NCBI RefSeq assembly: GCF_900115665.1
Contig: NZ_FOXH01000004.1
Span: forward strand, 77,779 to 136,563
Length of the DNA stretch: 58,785 bases
Reading direction: 5' to 3'
DNA from: Pseudarcicella hirudinis
GTDB taxonomy: Bacteria; Bacteroidota; Bacteroidia; Cytophagales; Spirosomataceae
Numbering within the stretch: the first letter of the stretch is position 1; every line of letters starts with the position of its first letter. The notes beneath the pieces are model-generated. The model made no database searches. It was not told where the DNA came from and was given only the letters and a program-made list of their open reading frames with translations. A program made the translations under genes and the position numbers. Below, in pieces: positions 44,366-52,060 of the stretch.

Positions 44366-44829
44366 TAATCTGTGTTTAGTGTTTCAAATTGTTATCTGTT
44401 GGTATTATAGGCTGAAAATCCTTTTCCTGATACATAGTAAAAGTTCAGTAAAATGCTTTAAACATGTTTTTCTAAAATATTACATCCAATTACTCTATAA
44501 AATATATAGATATAATATATTAAAAAGATAAATGATAATACTATGCTTTATTCTTTGTCCGGACAAAGGCAAAATACTCCAATTTTTAATAAGATTCAGC
44601 AAAAGGGATTTTCAAAGATTTATCGTCAGATTTAGGTTGGGACACCTTGTTGGTGGTTAACAGGTTGTCAGAAGTTCACAGAGCCTAATCTCTCCCTTCT
44701 TCTTTATAAATCTACTTATTCGATAGGCAAAGTTAATAAATTAAAAACCAGAATAGCAAACCTGAGGTTATTTTTTTTGATTTTTTTTTCAGGATTGCAA
44801 AATCAGGATGTTGAAAAAGTAATTTCAAA
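44366..44829 (-). other. 464-bp promoter region upstream of TlpA paralogue 2
   Basis: A/T-rich, no gene supported. It contains the operator at 44495-44509 and, beyond it, sequence with no recognisable element up to the stop codon of the HxlR gene. Confidence 0.6.
44495..44509 (-). promoter_or_regulatory. Operator CTATA-N5-TATAG upstream of the TlpA/YceI/CCP unit
   Basis: CTATAAAATATATAG has the same arms and spacing as the sites at 33879 and 39102. It is ~130 bp from the first gene. The background is A/T-rich, so this copy alone would be weak; it gains weight from the other two. Confidence 0.5.
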
Positions 44830-45171
44830 TCAGGCAAATATTCTTTCACGATGCGCTTTGCCCCATTTTCCTAATTCTAAAATAACGGTTTCAAGGCTTC
44901 TGCCATATTCTGTAAGTTCATAAGTAACTGAAATCGGTGTGGTATCCAGCACTGTCCTTTTTACCAATTGATTCATTTCAAGTTCTTTCAGCTCTTTTGA
45001 GAGCATCTTGGCCGTAATCCCGGGTATTTCTCTTTCAAGCTCCTTGAATCTTATGACTCCGAAACGCAAAGTAGTGATAATCGGGAGTTTCCATTTTCCG
45101 CTGAGAATGTCCAGTGCATCCCGCACAGGAACAAGAAGTTTATTACATTCAGAATGTGCTATTTTGTCCAT
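44830..45171 (-). CDS. HxlR-family redox-sensing regulator
   Basis: 113 aa winged-helix protein: ALDILSGKWKLPIITTLRFGVIRFKELEREIPGITAKMLSKELKELE, quoted as two adjoining family blocks (residues ~19-40 and ~41-65). Cys9 near the N-terminus (SECN) is where YodB/HypR/QorR sense quinones or electrophiles. Divergent from a nitroreductase with a shared 102-bp promoter region, so it probably represses that gene until thiol-reactive stress. TATACTT occurs twice in the intergenic space (45202-45208 and 45238-45244) as possible half-sites. Confidence 0.9.
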   Translation of the reverse strand: MDKIAHSECNKLLVPVRDALDILSGKWKLPIITTLRFGVIRFKELEREIPGITAKMLSKELKELEMNQLVKRTVLDTTPISVTYELTEYGRSLETVILELGKWGKAHRERIFA

Positions 45172-45243
45172 AATCTTGGTTGGTTTCCCGGAGGAAACTA
45201 GTATACTTCAGGAAATCAGTATCTTTTATATAGCAAATATACT

Positions 45244-45251
45244 TAAGTTTG
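45244..45251 (+). promoter_or_regulatory. Candidate -7 box for the nitroreductase, overlapping HxlR half-site
   Basis: TAAGTTTG matches TAnnTTTG, 22 bp before the start codon, giving a very short leader. It abuts a TATACTT half-site at 45238-45244, as expected for a repressor-controlled promoter. Confidence 0.5.
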
Positions 45252-45273
45252 TGCCATAAAACAAACAAAGAAA

Positions 45274-45900
45274 ATGGAATTATTAGAAAAGTTGAACTGG
45301 CGTTATGCTGCCAAAAGAATGAATGGCAATAAAGTTTCTGAAGAGAAACTTAACCGTATTTTAGAAGCGATACAATTAACCCCTTCTTCACTGGGGCTTC
45401 AACCATATACAGTTTTAGTTATTGAAGATCAGGCTCTAAGACAGCAGATCCAACCATTAGCATACAATCAACCTCAGATTACAGAAGCATCTCACTTACT
45501 TGTATTTGCAGCCTGGGAAGCAATTACTGATCAAAATGTAGCAGATTATCTGAACAACATCGCAGAAACAAGAGGCATTGCCCTCGAATCTCTGAATCCG
45601 TTCAAAGCAGCAATTGACGGGGCCCTGATTGCCAAGAAAGATGATATGCTCAACTGGAATGCCCGTCAGGCTTATATTGCGTTGGGTACAGCTACTGTGG
45701 CCGCAGCCGTTGAAAACGTTGATGCTACACCAATGGAGGGTTTTGATCCTAAAGGTTTAGATGAATTACTGGGATTAAGAGAAAAAGGACTGAGAAGTAT
45801 TGCGATCCTTCCGCTTGGCTACCGTGATGCTGCCAATGATTATCTGGCTTCTGCTAAAAAGGTAAGAAGAAACAAAGAGCAATTGTTCGTCAATATTTAA
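45274..45900 (+). CDS. Nitroreductase-family NAD(P)H-dependent flavin oxidoreductase
   Basis: 208 aa. FMN-binding nitroreductase fold: WRYAAKRMNGNKV near the start holds the phosphate-binding Arg, TPSSLGLQPYTVLVIED is the classic second block, and MLNWNARQAYIALGTATVAAA and RSIAILPLGYRD follow. It is NfsB-like, a homodimeric cytosolic enzyme reducing quinones, nitro compounds or similar electrophiles. Divergent HxlR regulator upstream; terminator shared with the convergent GH92 gene downstream. Confidence 0.92.
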   Translation: MELLEKLNWRYAAKRMNGNKVSEEKLNRILEAIQLTPSSLGLQPYTVLVIEDQALRQQIQPLAYNQPQITEASHLLVFAAWEAITDQNVADYLNNIAETRGIALESLNPFKAAIDGALIAKKDDMLNWNARQAYIALGTATVAAAVENVDATPMEGFDPKGLDELLGLREKGLRSIAILPLGYRDAANDYLASAKKVRRNKEQLFVNI

Positions 45901-45919
45901 TACAATGCCTATTTAGTAC

Positions 45920-45949
45920 AAAAGGTCAGCCCGGAAGAGCTGACCTTTT
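45920..45949. terminator. Bidirectional terminator between nitroreductase and GH92
   Basis: AAAAGGTCAGC (45920-45930) pairs with GCTGACCTTTT (45939-45949). An 11-bp perfect stem with A/T ends between two convergent genes. Confidence 0.9.
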
Positions 45950-45966
45950 TCATGAATCTGTAATAA

Positions 45967-48273
45967 TTATCTGGCTTTTTTAACAGGTTTTTCTCCCATC
46001 ACAAACGTAATTTTTCCTCCGGCCATTATTTCAGAATGGTTAATAAAAAGTCTGTTAAGTGCTTGTCCGTTTAGCAGAATCTTTTGTACATAAACGTTTT
46101 TATCTGACTGATTCTGCGCTTCAATTGAAAACGTTTTGCCATTTTCCAATTGTAAAACAGCTGATTTTACAGAAGGGCTTCCTATGGCATACTGTTCAGA
46201 ACCTGGTGCTACCGGGTAAAAACCCAATGAACTGAAGATAAACCAGGCACTCATCTGACCACAATCATCATTTCCTCCCAGACCGTCTGAAGCCGGATGG
46301 TATTGCTTCTTCAATATCATTCTGACTCTTTCCTGGGTTTTCCAGGGTTGATCGGCCCAATTGTATAAATAAGCTACATGATGAGCCGGTTCGTTTCCAT
46401 GAACATAATTTCCAATGATTCCATCTCTGGTAATATCTTCTGTTTCAGCAAAAAAAGCATCAGGCAGTTCCATAGAAAACAAAGAGTCCAGATGTGTTAC
46501 AAAACGTTTCTTTCCGCCCATCATTTCAATCATTTCGGCAGGATATTGCGGTACATACAAGCTATAATTCCAGGCATTTCCTTCAATAAAACCCTGACCA
46601 TGCGTTTGCAAAACGTCAAATTGTTTTTTGAAAGAACCATCACTAAGTTTTGGTCTCATAAAACCAATTGAGGCATCATATACATTTTTATAATTCTGAG
46701 AACGTTTGATAAACTCCTCATAAATCTCCATTCTGTTTAGTTTCTTCGCCATCTGAGCAATACACCAGTCATCATAAGCATATTCCAGCGTTTTTGAAAC
46801 GGAAGAACTATTTTTATCATCCGGTACATAGCCCATTTGCATATAGGCATCTATTCCGTCAAAACCTTTATGCCGTGCAGTCATTACACAGGCATCCAAG
46901 GCTTTATTCGCATCAAATCCAGCATTACCTTTAATCACTGCGTCAGCAATTACTGAAACACTATGGTAGCCAATCATGCACCAGTTTTCATTGGCATAAT
47001 GCGACCAGACAGGAAGCATTTTATGGACACTCTGATCGTAATGCGCTAACATAGACTGCACCATATCGGCATTGCGCTTTGGCTGGATCAGGTTAAAAAA
47101 GGGGTGCAAAGCCCGGTAAGTATCCCAAAGTGAAAATGTGGTATAATTGGTAAATTTCTCAGCTTTATGAACGTTTTGATCTAAACCTCTGTATGAACCA
47201 TCTACATCCATAAATGTAGTCGGATTGATAAATGCGTGATACATTGCGGTATAGAAATTCTGTTTATCCTCCACATTATCAGCCTGAATCGCAATTTTAT
47301 TCAGCTCTCTTTCCCATAATTCCTGGCTTTCTTTTCTGGTTTTATCAAAATTCCAGTGTGGAATTTCGGTCTGAAGATTCTTTAATGCTCCTTCGGTGCT
47401 CACCGAAGAAATGGCAAATTTCATTTTAATCTTTTCCCCTTCTTCTGTCTTAAAGTCGAAATAAGCTTTCAGGTGTTTTCCTGCCATTTCCGGAAAGTTT
47501 TTACCCTGATCAAATCTACCCCAGAATCCTTTGTAAACTTCTTTTTTGCTATAATTCTTACTGCCATACTGATAAAAAGGTTTGGAAAACGTCATGGCAA
47601 AATAAACCGTTCTTGTTCTGGCCCAGCCATTGGTTTGTCTGTATCCTGTAATAAGTGTATCGTTTTCAACCCTTACAAATGTCCATACATCCTTATTTTC
47701 ATAATTATACAATCCGGCCATCAAATCCAGAATAATGTGCGACTGCTCGGATTTTGGAAAAGTATATTGATGAAAACCAACACGATTGGTTGCTGTAAGT
47801 TCTGCCAGAATATTATGGTCATCCAGTTTGACTTTATAATATCCTGCTTCAGAAACCTCATTTTCATGCGAAAAAGCAGAACGATAACCACTTTCAGGTT
47901 TGTCAGCCGTTCCGGGATTTAACTGTAAAACCCCGGTAGTAGGCATTACCAGAAAATCCCCGAGATCAGAATGGCCTGTTCCACTGAAATGAGTATGACT
48001 GAAACCTACAATAGTTTTGTCAGTATATTGATACCCGGCACAATATTTATAGATATCAGGATTGTACTTTCCATTGATTTCATAGATCAGGGTATCAGTA
48101 TCGGGACTAAGCTGAACCATTCCAAAAGGAACTGTAGCGCCGGGGTAGGTATGTCCCATTTTCTGGGTTCCGATAATTGGTTTTACATATTTTATTAATT
48201 TTTCAGCTGAAGGCGCCTGAGCTCCGGATAGAAAAGGCAGGGCAAACAAAAGAGGAAGAAGTACTTTTTTCAT
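45967..48273 (-). CDS. GH92 family alpha-mannosidase-like glycosidase
   Basis: 768 aa with signal peptide (LLFALPFLSGAQA). The GH92 layout is clear: N-terminal beta domain with VKPIIGTQKMGHTYPGATVPFGM and SHTHFSGTGHSDLGD; helical domain with YTTFSLWDTYRALHPFF; and the C-terminal GGNDDCGQMSAWFIFSSLGFYPVAPG, whose Asp pair supplies the Ca site and catalytic base region. These are exo-acting, calcium-dependent, inverting mannosidases of the periplasm or surface. No PUL partner lies beside it. Its upstream region is duplicated at 50117-50304. Confidence 0.92.
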   Translation of the reverse strand: MKKVLLPLLFALPFLSGAQAPSAEKLIKYVKPIIGTQKMGHTYPGATVPFGMVQLSPDTDTLIYEINGKYNPDIYKYCAGYQYTDKTIVGFSHTHFSGTGHSDLGDFLVMPTTGVLQLNPGTADKPESGYRSAFSHENEVSEAGYYKVKLDDHNILAELTATNRVGFHQYTFPKSEQSHIILDLMAGLYNYENKDVWTFVRVENDTLITGYRQTNGWARTRTVYFAMTFSKPFYQYGSKNYSKKEVYKGFWGRFDQGKNFPEMAGKHLKAYFDFKTEEGEKIKMKFAISSVSTEGALKNLQTEIPHWNFDKTRKESQELWERELNKIAIQADNVEDKQNFYTAMYHAFINPTTFMDVDGSYRGLDQNVHKAEKFTNYTTFSLWDTYRALHPFFNLIQPKRNADMVQSMLAHYDQSVHKMLPVWSHYANENWCMIGYHSVSVIADAVIKGNAGFDANKALDACVMTARHKGFDGIDAYMQMGYVPDDKNSSSVSKTLEYAYDDWCIAQMAKKLNRMEIYEEFIKRSQNYKNVYDASIGFMRPKLSDGSFKKQFDVLQTHGQGFIEGNAWNYSLYVPQYPAEMIEMMGGKKRFVTHLDSLFSMELPDAFFAETEDITRDGIIGNYVHGNEPAHHVAYLYNWADQPWKTQERVRMILKKQYHPASDGLGGNDDCGQMSAWFIFSSLGFYPVAPGSEQYAIGSPSVKSAVLQLENGKTFSIEAQNQSDKNVYVQKILLNGQALNRLFINHSEIMAGGKITFVMGEKPVKKAR

Positions 48274-48468
48274 TCAGAATTGGTTTGTTTGATAGATTTC
48301 GGGAGTTGATGTTTCCGTAAAGCTAATCAAAATTCACCAAAGCTGTTAGGGTGATTGTGGGGATAAGAATACAGGAGAATCTTCGGATATTGATTAACGT
48401 TATTGGATCTTCGCCAGACTCACAGACTACTTCTTAAAATAATGCTCCGTGTGCCACGAAGCATGGGG
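48272..48468. repeat. Left ~197-bp direct repeat (upstream region of the GH92 gene)
   Basis: Begins at the GH92 start codon and extends upstream. The same sequence recurs at 50117-50304 in the same orientation, differing by scattered substitutions and an ~11-bp gap (around GATTAACGT). The distal part includes the REP-like hairpin 2 (CTCCGTG-TGC-CACGAAG). Together the copies bracket the RDD gene and the membrane-protein gene. Confidence 0.85.
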
Positions 48469-48532
48469 AAGGCAATTTGTAAAATGCTCTACATTTATAT
48501 ATATTCGAAAAAATTAAACCCTACCCAAAACT

Positions 48533-48976
48533 ATGCAATCTGAAAACTCCCAAAATGAGTTATTTGAAGAAGTAGAACTCACTCCTGCCAGCACAGTAAA
48601 GCGATTCATAAATTATTTAATCGATGTAATTCTTTTTTATATCCTTATGTTAGTAATAGGATTATCCATCGCACTCTTTATCCCCTCATTAATTGAAACA
48701 ATGGCAAATATCAATGCCTTTGCGGATAGAATACTAACTTTAGTATTGTTTGCACTTTATATGTCTGTAACCGAAGCCATATTTAAAGGGAAATCATTAG
48801 GAAAACTTATTACCGGAACTCGTGCGGTTAATCTCGATGGCAGCGAAATTTCTCTATCTACAGCATTTGGGAGAGGATTTAGCAGAGCTGTTCCGCTTTG
48901 TGTATTTAGTGCCTTTGGTAACCCTTGTAATCCCTGGCAGGACAGATGGACTGACACCGTTGTTATCGACGGATAA
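48533..48976 (+). CDS. RDD-family membrane protein
   Basis: 147 aa. The RDD signature is RFINYLIDVILFYILM (Arg/Asp at the helix start), then a second helix near AFADRILTLVLFALYMSVTEAIF, then GKSLGKLITGTRAVNLDG and the end WTDTVVIDG. Three to four membrane segments. RDD proteins are inner-membrane proteins of mostly unknown role, some linked to cation transport. The gene is isolated inside a segment bounded by direct repeats, so its arrival by insertion is possible. Confidence 0.85.
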   Translation: MQSENSQNELFEEVELTPASTVKRFINYLIDVILFYILMLVIGLSIALFIPSLIETMANINAFADRILTLVLFALYMSVTEAIFKGKSLGKLITGTRAVNLDGSEISLSTAFGRGFSRAVPLCVFSAFGNPCNPWQDRWTDTVVIDG

Positions 48977-48996
48977 AACAACGTTAGAAGATTTTT

Positions 48997-49048
48997 GTCA
49001 GACTAGCAAACTACTTCTTAAAATAATGCTCCGTGTGCCACGAAGCAT
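48997..49048. repeat. Third, partial copy of the distal part of the GH92-upstream repeat
   Basis: GTCAGACTAGCAAACTACTT and following bases match the distal 50-60 bp of the repeats at 48411-48468 and 50250-50304, including hairpin 2. It separates the RDD gene from the membrane-protein gene. Confidence 0.8.
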
Positions 49049-49117
49049 TAGGGTTATTTGTGTGAATTAGAATTCCGTCTGCCCAACTTTCACAAAACCT
49101 ATATATTGGTTGTTTAT

Positions 49118-49837
49118 TTATGTCAATGGAAGGCTGAGAAACCAATTAGCAAGACTTTTTAGTCCTGGAATATGTACGTCAAATATTGCTATAAAATGAA
49201 AAACTAAATAAATACCCCAAATAAGAGGGAAAACCCATCTGGCACTTTTTTGCTTGCGTTCTAATATGATTAGTACAATTAATAATAAATGCATTACTCC
49301 ACAAGTAATAAAATAATTTGTCAAGCCAAGTGTTGGGAAATTATGAGACATAAGTCTTGAAAGGGCTGGCTCTATAAATGGAATTCCAGTCGCTATCATT
49401 GCTCTTGCATGTATGTCGAATCTCTTGCGATATTTAATTGCAATAAAATAAGCAATACCCATTATTATCAAGTCCTTAAGTGGAATAAAGAAATCAAGGT
49501 CAACACCTTCGCCATTTGGCTTGTGTCTGCTATGGAAAAGAAGCAGAACAGAGACAAAGATTAATGGCATCAATATATACGATATTCTTCCGAGCTTCTT
49601 ATGTATCGCTACTTTTTTTTGTCGTATTAAAATGGGTTGAATAATTAACAAGACAACCCAAAGACTAACCATTAAAAAGTGGAAATGCGTATAGAAAGTA
49701 ATTTTTGAGAATTGCTCCCAATTAAAGAACCTGGAAAAATAACCTCGCCAAAAACCACCTAGTATAAAGATGATTAAAGGGACGTAGAAAATTGCAGATT
49801 TCTCAAATCTTATTTTTTTGACTGCTTGATTATTCAT
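49118..49837 (-). CDS. Hypothetical multi-spanning membrane protein
   Basis: 239 aa from the ATG at 49837; a start 16 codons earlier adds no hydrophobic sequence. Six to seven hydrophobic helices alternate with short basic loops (KKVAIHKKLGRISY, KYRKRFDIHARAM). His residues in helices (FYTHFHFLMVSLWVV, VMHLLLI) are notable and could bind haem or metal, but this is speculation. I do not recognise a family with confidence; it resembles DUF2306-type integral membrane proteins. It lies inside the direct-repeat-bounded insert, with a palindromic attC-like sequence just upstream. Confidence 0.7.
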   Translation of the reverse strand: MNNQAVKKIRFEKSAIFYVPLIIFILGGFWRGYFSRFFNWEQFSKITFYTHFHFLMVSLWVVLLIIQPILIRQKKVAIHKKLGRISYILMPLIFVSVLLLFHSRHKPNGEGVDLDFFIPLKDLIIMGIAYFIAIKYRKRFDIHARAMIATGIPFIEPALSRLMSHNFPTLGLTNYFITCGVMHLLLIVLIILERKQKSARWVFPLIWGIYLVFHFIAIFDVHIPGLKSLANWFLSLPLT

Positions 49838-49861
49838 TGATGTAGTTTGGGTTAATATTAC

Positions 49862-49995
49862 AGCCAACGTTTTGCGGCCAGGCAAGGTTGCGAGCTTGTG
49901 AACTGTTTATTTTCGGTTAAATTAAAAATTTCCTGCGAGATGGAATCGTGAGTTTACCATATAATTCGCAACCTCGCTAAACACCCGTTATGCCA
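49862..49995. repeat. Large imperfect inverted repeat, attC-like
   Basis: The ends read GCCAACG...CGTTATGC and the inner arms AAGGTTGCGA...TCGCAACCTC, around an A/T-rich centre. A 5'-AAC/GTT-3' boundary on imperfect arms and a total of ~134 bp resemble integron cassette attC sites. The consensus ends (RYYYAAC, GTTRRRY) are matched only in part. No integron integrase is in the window. Confidence 0.4.
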
Positions 49996-50116
49996 GGTTT
50001 TTTATTTTTAAATACTTTTTAATAGTAACGTATTTGTATTCCAATTCAATTATTGTCGAATAACATCTGATTGCGAATTGGTGTTCTCATTCTGAAATTA
50101 TTTCTAAGCTTTTTTT

Positions 50117-50304
50117 ATTCAGGATTGGTTTGTTTAATAGATTTCGAGGATTGATGTTTGCGTAAAGCTAATCAAAATTCACCAAAGCTGTTACGGTGAG
50201 TGGGGGGATAAAAATACAGGAGAATCTTCGGATATTTATTGGATCTTCGCCAGACTGACACACTACTTCTTAAAATAATGCTCCGTGTGCCACGGAGCAT
50301 GGGG
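50117..50304. repeat. Right ~188-bp direct repeat (copy of the GH92 upstream region)
   Basis: Matches 48272-48468 nearly end to end. The position equivalent to the GH92 start codon has changed (CAT to TAT on the plus strand), so it is a non-functional copy. It ends in the perfect hairpin TGCTCCGTG-TGC-CACGGAGCA. Confidence 0.85.
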
Positions 50305-50327
50305 TTGGGTTGGGTTGCCTTACAAAA

Positions 50328-50353
50328 ATAGCTCTGAGAAATCTCAGAGCTAT
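50328..50353 (-). terminator. Terminator of the AKR/MdaB-like unit
   Basis: ATAGCTCTGAG (50328-50338), AAAT loop, CTCAGAGCTAT (50343-50353). On the minus strand it is followed by TTTTTG. It lies 15 bp past the quinone reductase stop. Confidence 0.88.
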
Positions 50354-50368
50354 CATTATGCGAAAAAG

Positions 50369-50968
50369 TTATGCCAATTGTTTTTCCAGATGATTGGTAT
50401 AAAGTTCCCTATACAGGCGGATTCCATCAGGTGTTACATTCTTTTCCATGTCATGAAAATGGAAACTCTCCAATGGTTTCATTCCTGTAAAGGCATTCAT
50501 TCTGTGAAAACCGAACATTACTCCTTCATCCACTGACTTCTCAAGAAAAAACTCACCCGGTAAAGTAAAAGCAGTTGATGGTGCATTCCAGCTGGTCGTC
50601 AGCATATATTTTCTGCCATGTAAAAGCCCTCCCGTTCCATAATTGATTTCAGGATTATTCCGGGAACGACCATCACTTTTGTAAATACCTTTCTGATGTC
50701 CTTCCGTAAAAACTTCGTCAATATATTTTTTAAAACGATTAGGCAGCTGAAACCACCACACGGGTGTATGATAAATAATAAGGTCAGCCCACACGAATTT
50801 CTCTACTTCTTCTGCAAGGTTAAATTCATCGTTGATATTAGTTGTTTTCACCTCAAACTCCTCGTGCCTGCCAAGATAATCAAGCGTCCAGTTTGTAAGT
50901 GTTTCATTGAATTTTCCTCCGGAATGGGCAAATCTTTGTCCTCCGTTAATTACAAATATCTTTTTCAT
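50369..50968 (-). CDS. mdaB: MdaB-like NAD(P)H quinone oxidoreductase (flavodoxin-like fold)
   Basis: 199 aa from the ATG at 50968 (MKKIFVINGGQRFAHSGG); an ATG 23 codons upstream overlaps the previous gene. The flavodoxin-like fold shows KIFVINGG with a Ser/Gly-rich FAD loop, FVWADLIIYHTPVWWFQLPNRFKKYID and GGLLHGRKYMLTTSWNAP. MdaB reduces quinones by two electrons, protecting against redox cycling. It lies 13 bp downstream of the aldo/keto reductase on the same strand, so both are co-transcribed under the divergent LysR gene. Confidence 0.88.
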   Translation of the reverse strand: MKKIFVINGGQRFAHSGGKFNETLTNWTLDYLGRHEEFEVKTTNINDEFNLAEEVEKFVWADLIIYHTPVWWFQLPNRFKKYIDEVFTEGHQKGIYKSDGRSRNNPEINYGTGGLLHGRKYMLTTSWNAPSTAFTLPGEFFLEKSVDEGVMFGFHRMNAFTGMKPLESFHFHDMEKNVTPDGIRLYRELYTNHLEKQLA

Positions 50969-50981
50969 CTTTTGTTGTATG

Positions 50982-51965
50982 TTAGATTTCAGAAAGTGCT
51001 GAATTGATAAAAGCAAGTTCTTCATGAGAAAGGTCAAAACTCATTGCCTGCGCGTTAGCCAGCGCCTGCTCAGCGTTTCTCGCGCCCGCCAGTACAATCG
51101 TAATTCCTTTTTGAAGAGTGGTCCAGCGCAATACCAGCTGAGACAATGAAGCATTTTTACTTTCCGCAACCGGAGTTATTTTTTCCAGAAACGTTTTTAC
51201 TTTTTCCAGATCAAACTGGCTAAAATAGCCATTCCGGTGATCACTGTTTTTTAGTTTACCCTCCTTGAAGTACTTCCCTGTCAGTAACCCTCTTTCCATC
51301 GGGCTATAGGCAATAATGCCGATATTATTTTCAATTGCATAAGGAATGAGGTCTTTTTCAATCTCACGATTCAACATACTGTATGAAACCTGATCAGAAG
51401 CTAATGCGATAGTTTTTTGCGCTTCATGCATTTGGTCAAGGGTATAATTGGAAACCCCTCCTGCTCTGATCTTTCCTTGCCGGATTAATAATTCCAATGC
51501 TTCCATTGTTTCGCTGATTGGTGTTGTGGCATCAGGCCAATGTAATTGCAGCAAATCGATGTAATCTGTTTTAAGGCGTTTCAGGCTTTCTTCCAGTTCT
51601 TTAATAATATTTTCTTTAGAGGTAAATTTGAAAACGGGTATCGTTTTCCCTTCGTTTTCTGCTTCAAAAAAGAACTCACCTTTGCCTTTATTGCTGCCAT
51701 CCCAGACCAATCCGAATTTGGTAAGAAGCTGCACTTTTGAACGGTCTTTTCCTTTCAGCGCTTCACCGATCATTTCCTCGCTTAATCCAAATCCATAAAA
51801 GGGAGCAGTATCAATACTTGTCACACCGTTATCCAAAGAAGCATGGATAGCATCTATTGAATCTTTTTTCTCATTTCCGCCCCACATGTTACCTCCGATC
51901 GCAAATGCACCGTAAGTAATAGTTGATAATTTTAAGGCTGTATTTCCTAATATTCTGTATTCCAT
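50982..51965 (-). CDS. Aldo/keto reductase
   Basis: 327 aa from the ATG at 51965 (MEYRILGNTALKLSTITYG); a start 18 codons upstream would lie inside the LysR operator. (beta/alpha)8 AKR barrel: IDTAPFYGFGLSEEMIGEAL holds the Asp/Tyr of the catalytic tetrad, LLTKFG the Lys, and LLQLHWPD the His. AGARNAEQALANAQA binds NADPH. It reduces aldehydes or ketones in the cytosol. It forms an operon with mdaB. Confidence 0.92.
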   Translation of the reverse strand: MEYRILGNTALKLSTITYGAFAIGGNMWGGNEKKDSIDAIHASLDNGVTSIDTAPFYGFGLSEEMIGEALKGKDRSKVQLLTKFGLVWDGSNKGKGEFFFEAENEGKTIPVFKFTSKENIIKELEESLKRLKTDYIDLLQLHWPDATTPISETMEALELLIRQGKIRAGGVSNYTLDQMHEAQKTIALASDQVSYSMLNREIEKDLIPYAIENNIGIIAYSPMERGLLTGKYFKEGKLKNSDHRNGYFSQFDLEKVKTFLEKITPVAESKNASLSQLVLRWTTLQKGITIVLAGARNAEQALANAQAMSFDLSHEELAFINSALSEI

Positions 51966-52005
51966 GTTTTTAATTTTATTTTGATGACACAAAATTAGGG
52001 CTCGA

Positions 52006-52024
52006 TTATTTATCATCATAATAA
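52006..52024. promoter_or_regulatory. Candidate LysR box in the AKR/LysR divergent promoter
   Basis: TTATT-N9-AATAA is a dyad with the spacing of LysR-type T-N11-A sites. It lies 41 bp upstream of the AKR start and 37 bp upstream of the LysR start, so it can serve both. Confidence 0.45.
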
Positions 52025-52033
52025 CTTAAATAG

Positions 52034-52041
52034 TACATTTG
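52034..52041 (+). promoter_or_regulatory. Candidate -7 box for the LysR gene
   Basis: TACATTTG matches TAnnTTTG and ends 19 bp before the start codon. It lies 9 bp beyond the LysR box, consistent with autoregulation. Confidence 0.5.
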
Positions 52042-52060
52042 TATCATAAAAATAATAGAT

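Larger units (their letters stand above)
49838..50368. other. 531-bp region: attC-like inverted repeat and right direct repeat
   Basis: No gene seen. It contains an imperfect ~134-bp inverted repeat (49862-49995), A/T-rich filler, the right direct repeat (50117-50304), and a terminator hairpin (50328-50353). Confidence 0.65.

Noticed and set aside
48822-49070. 82-codon plus-strand open frame overlapping the RDD gene
   Set aside because: Out-of-frame shadow of the RDD gene running on into the repeat copy.
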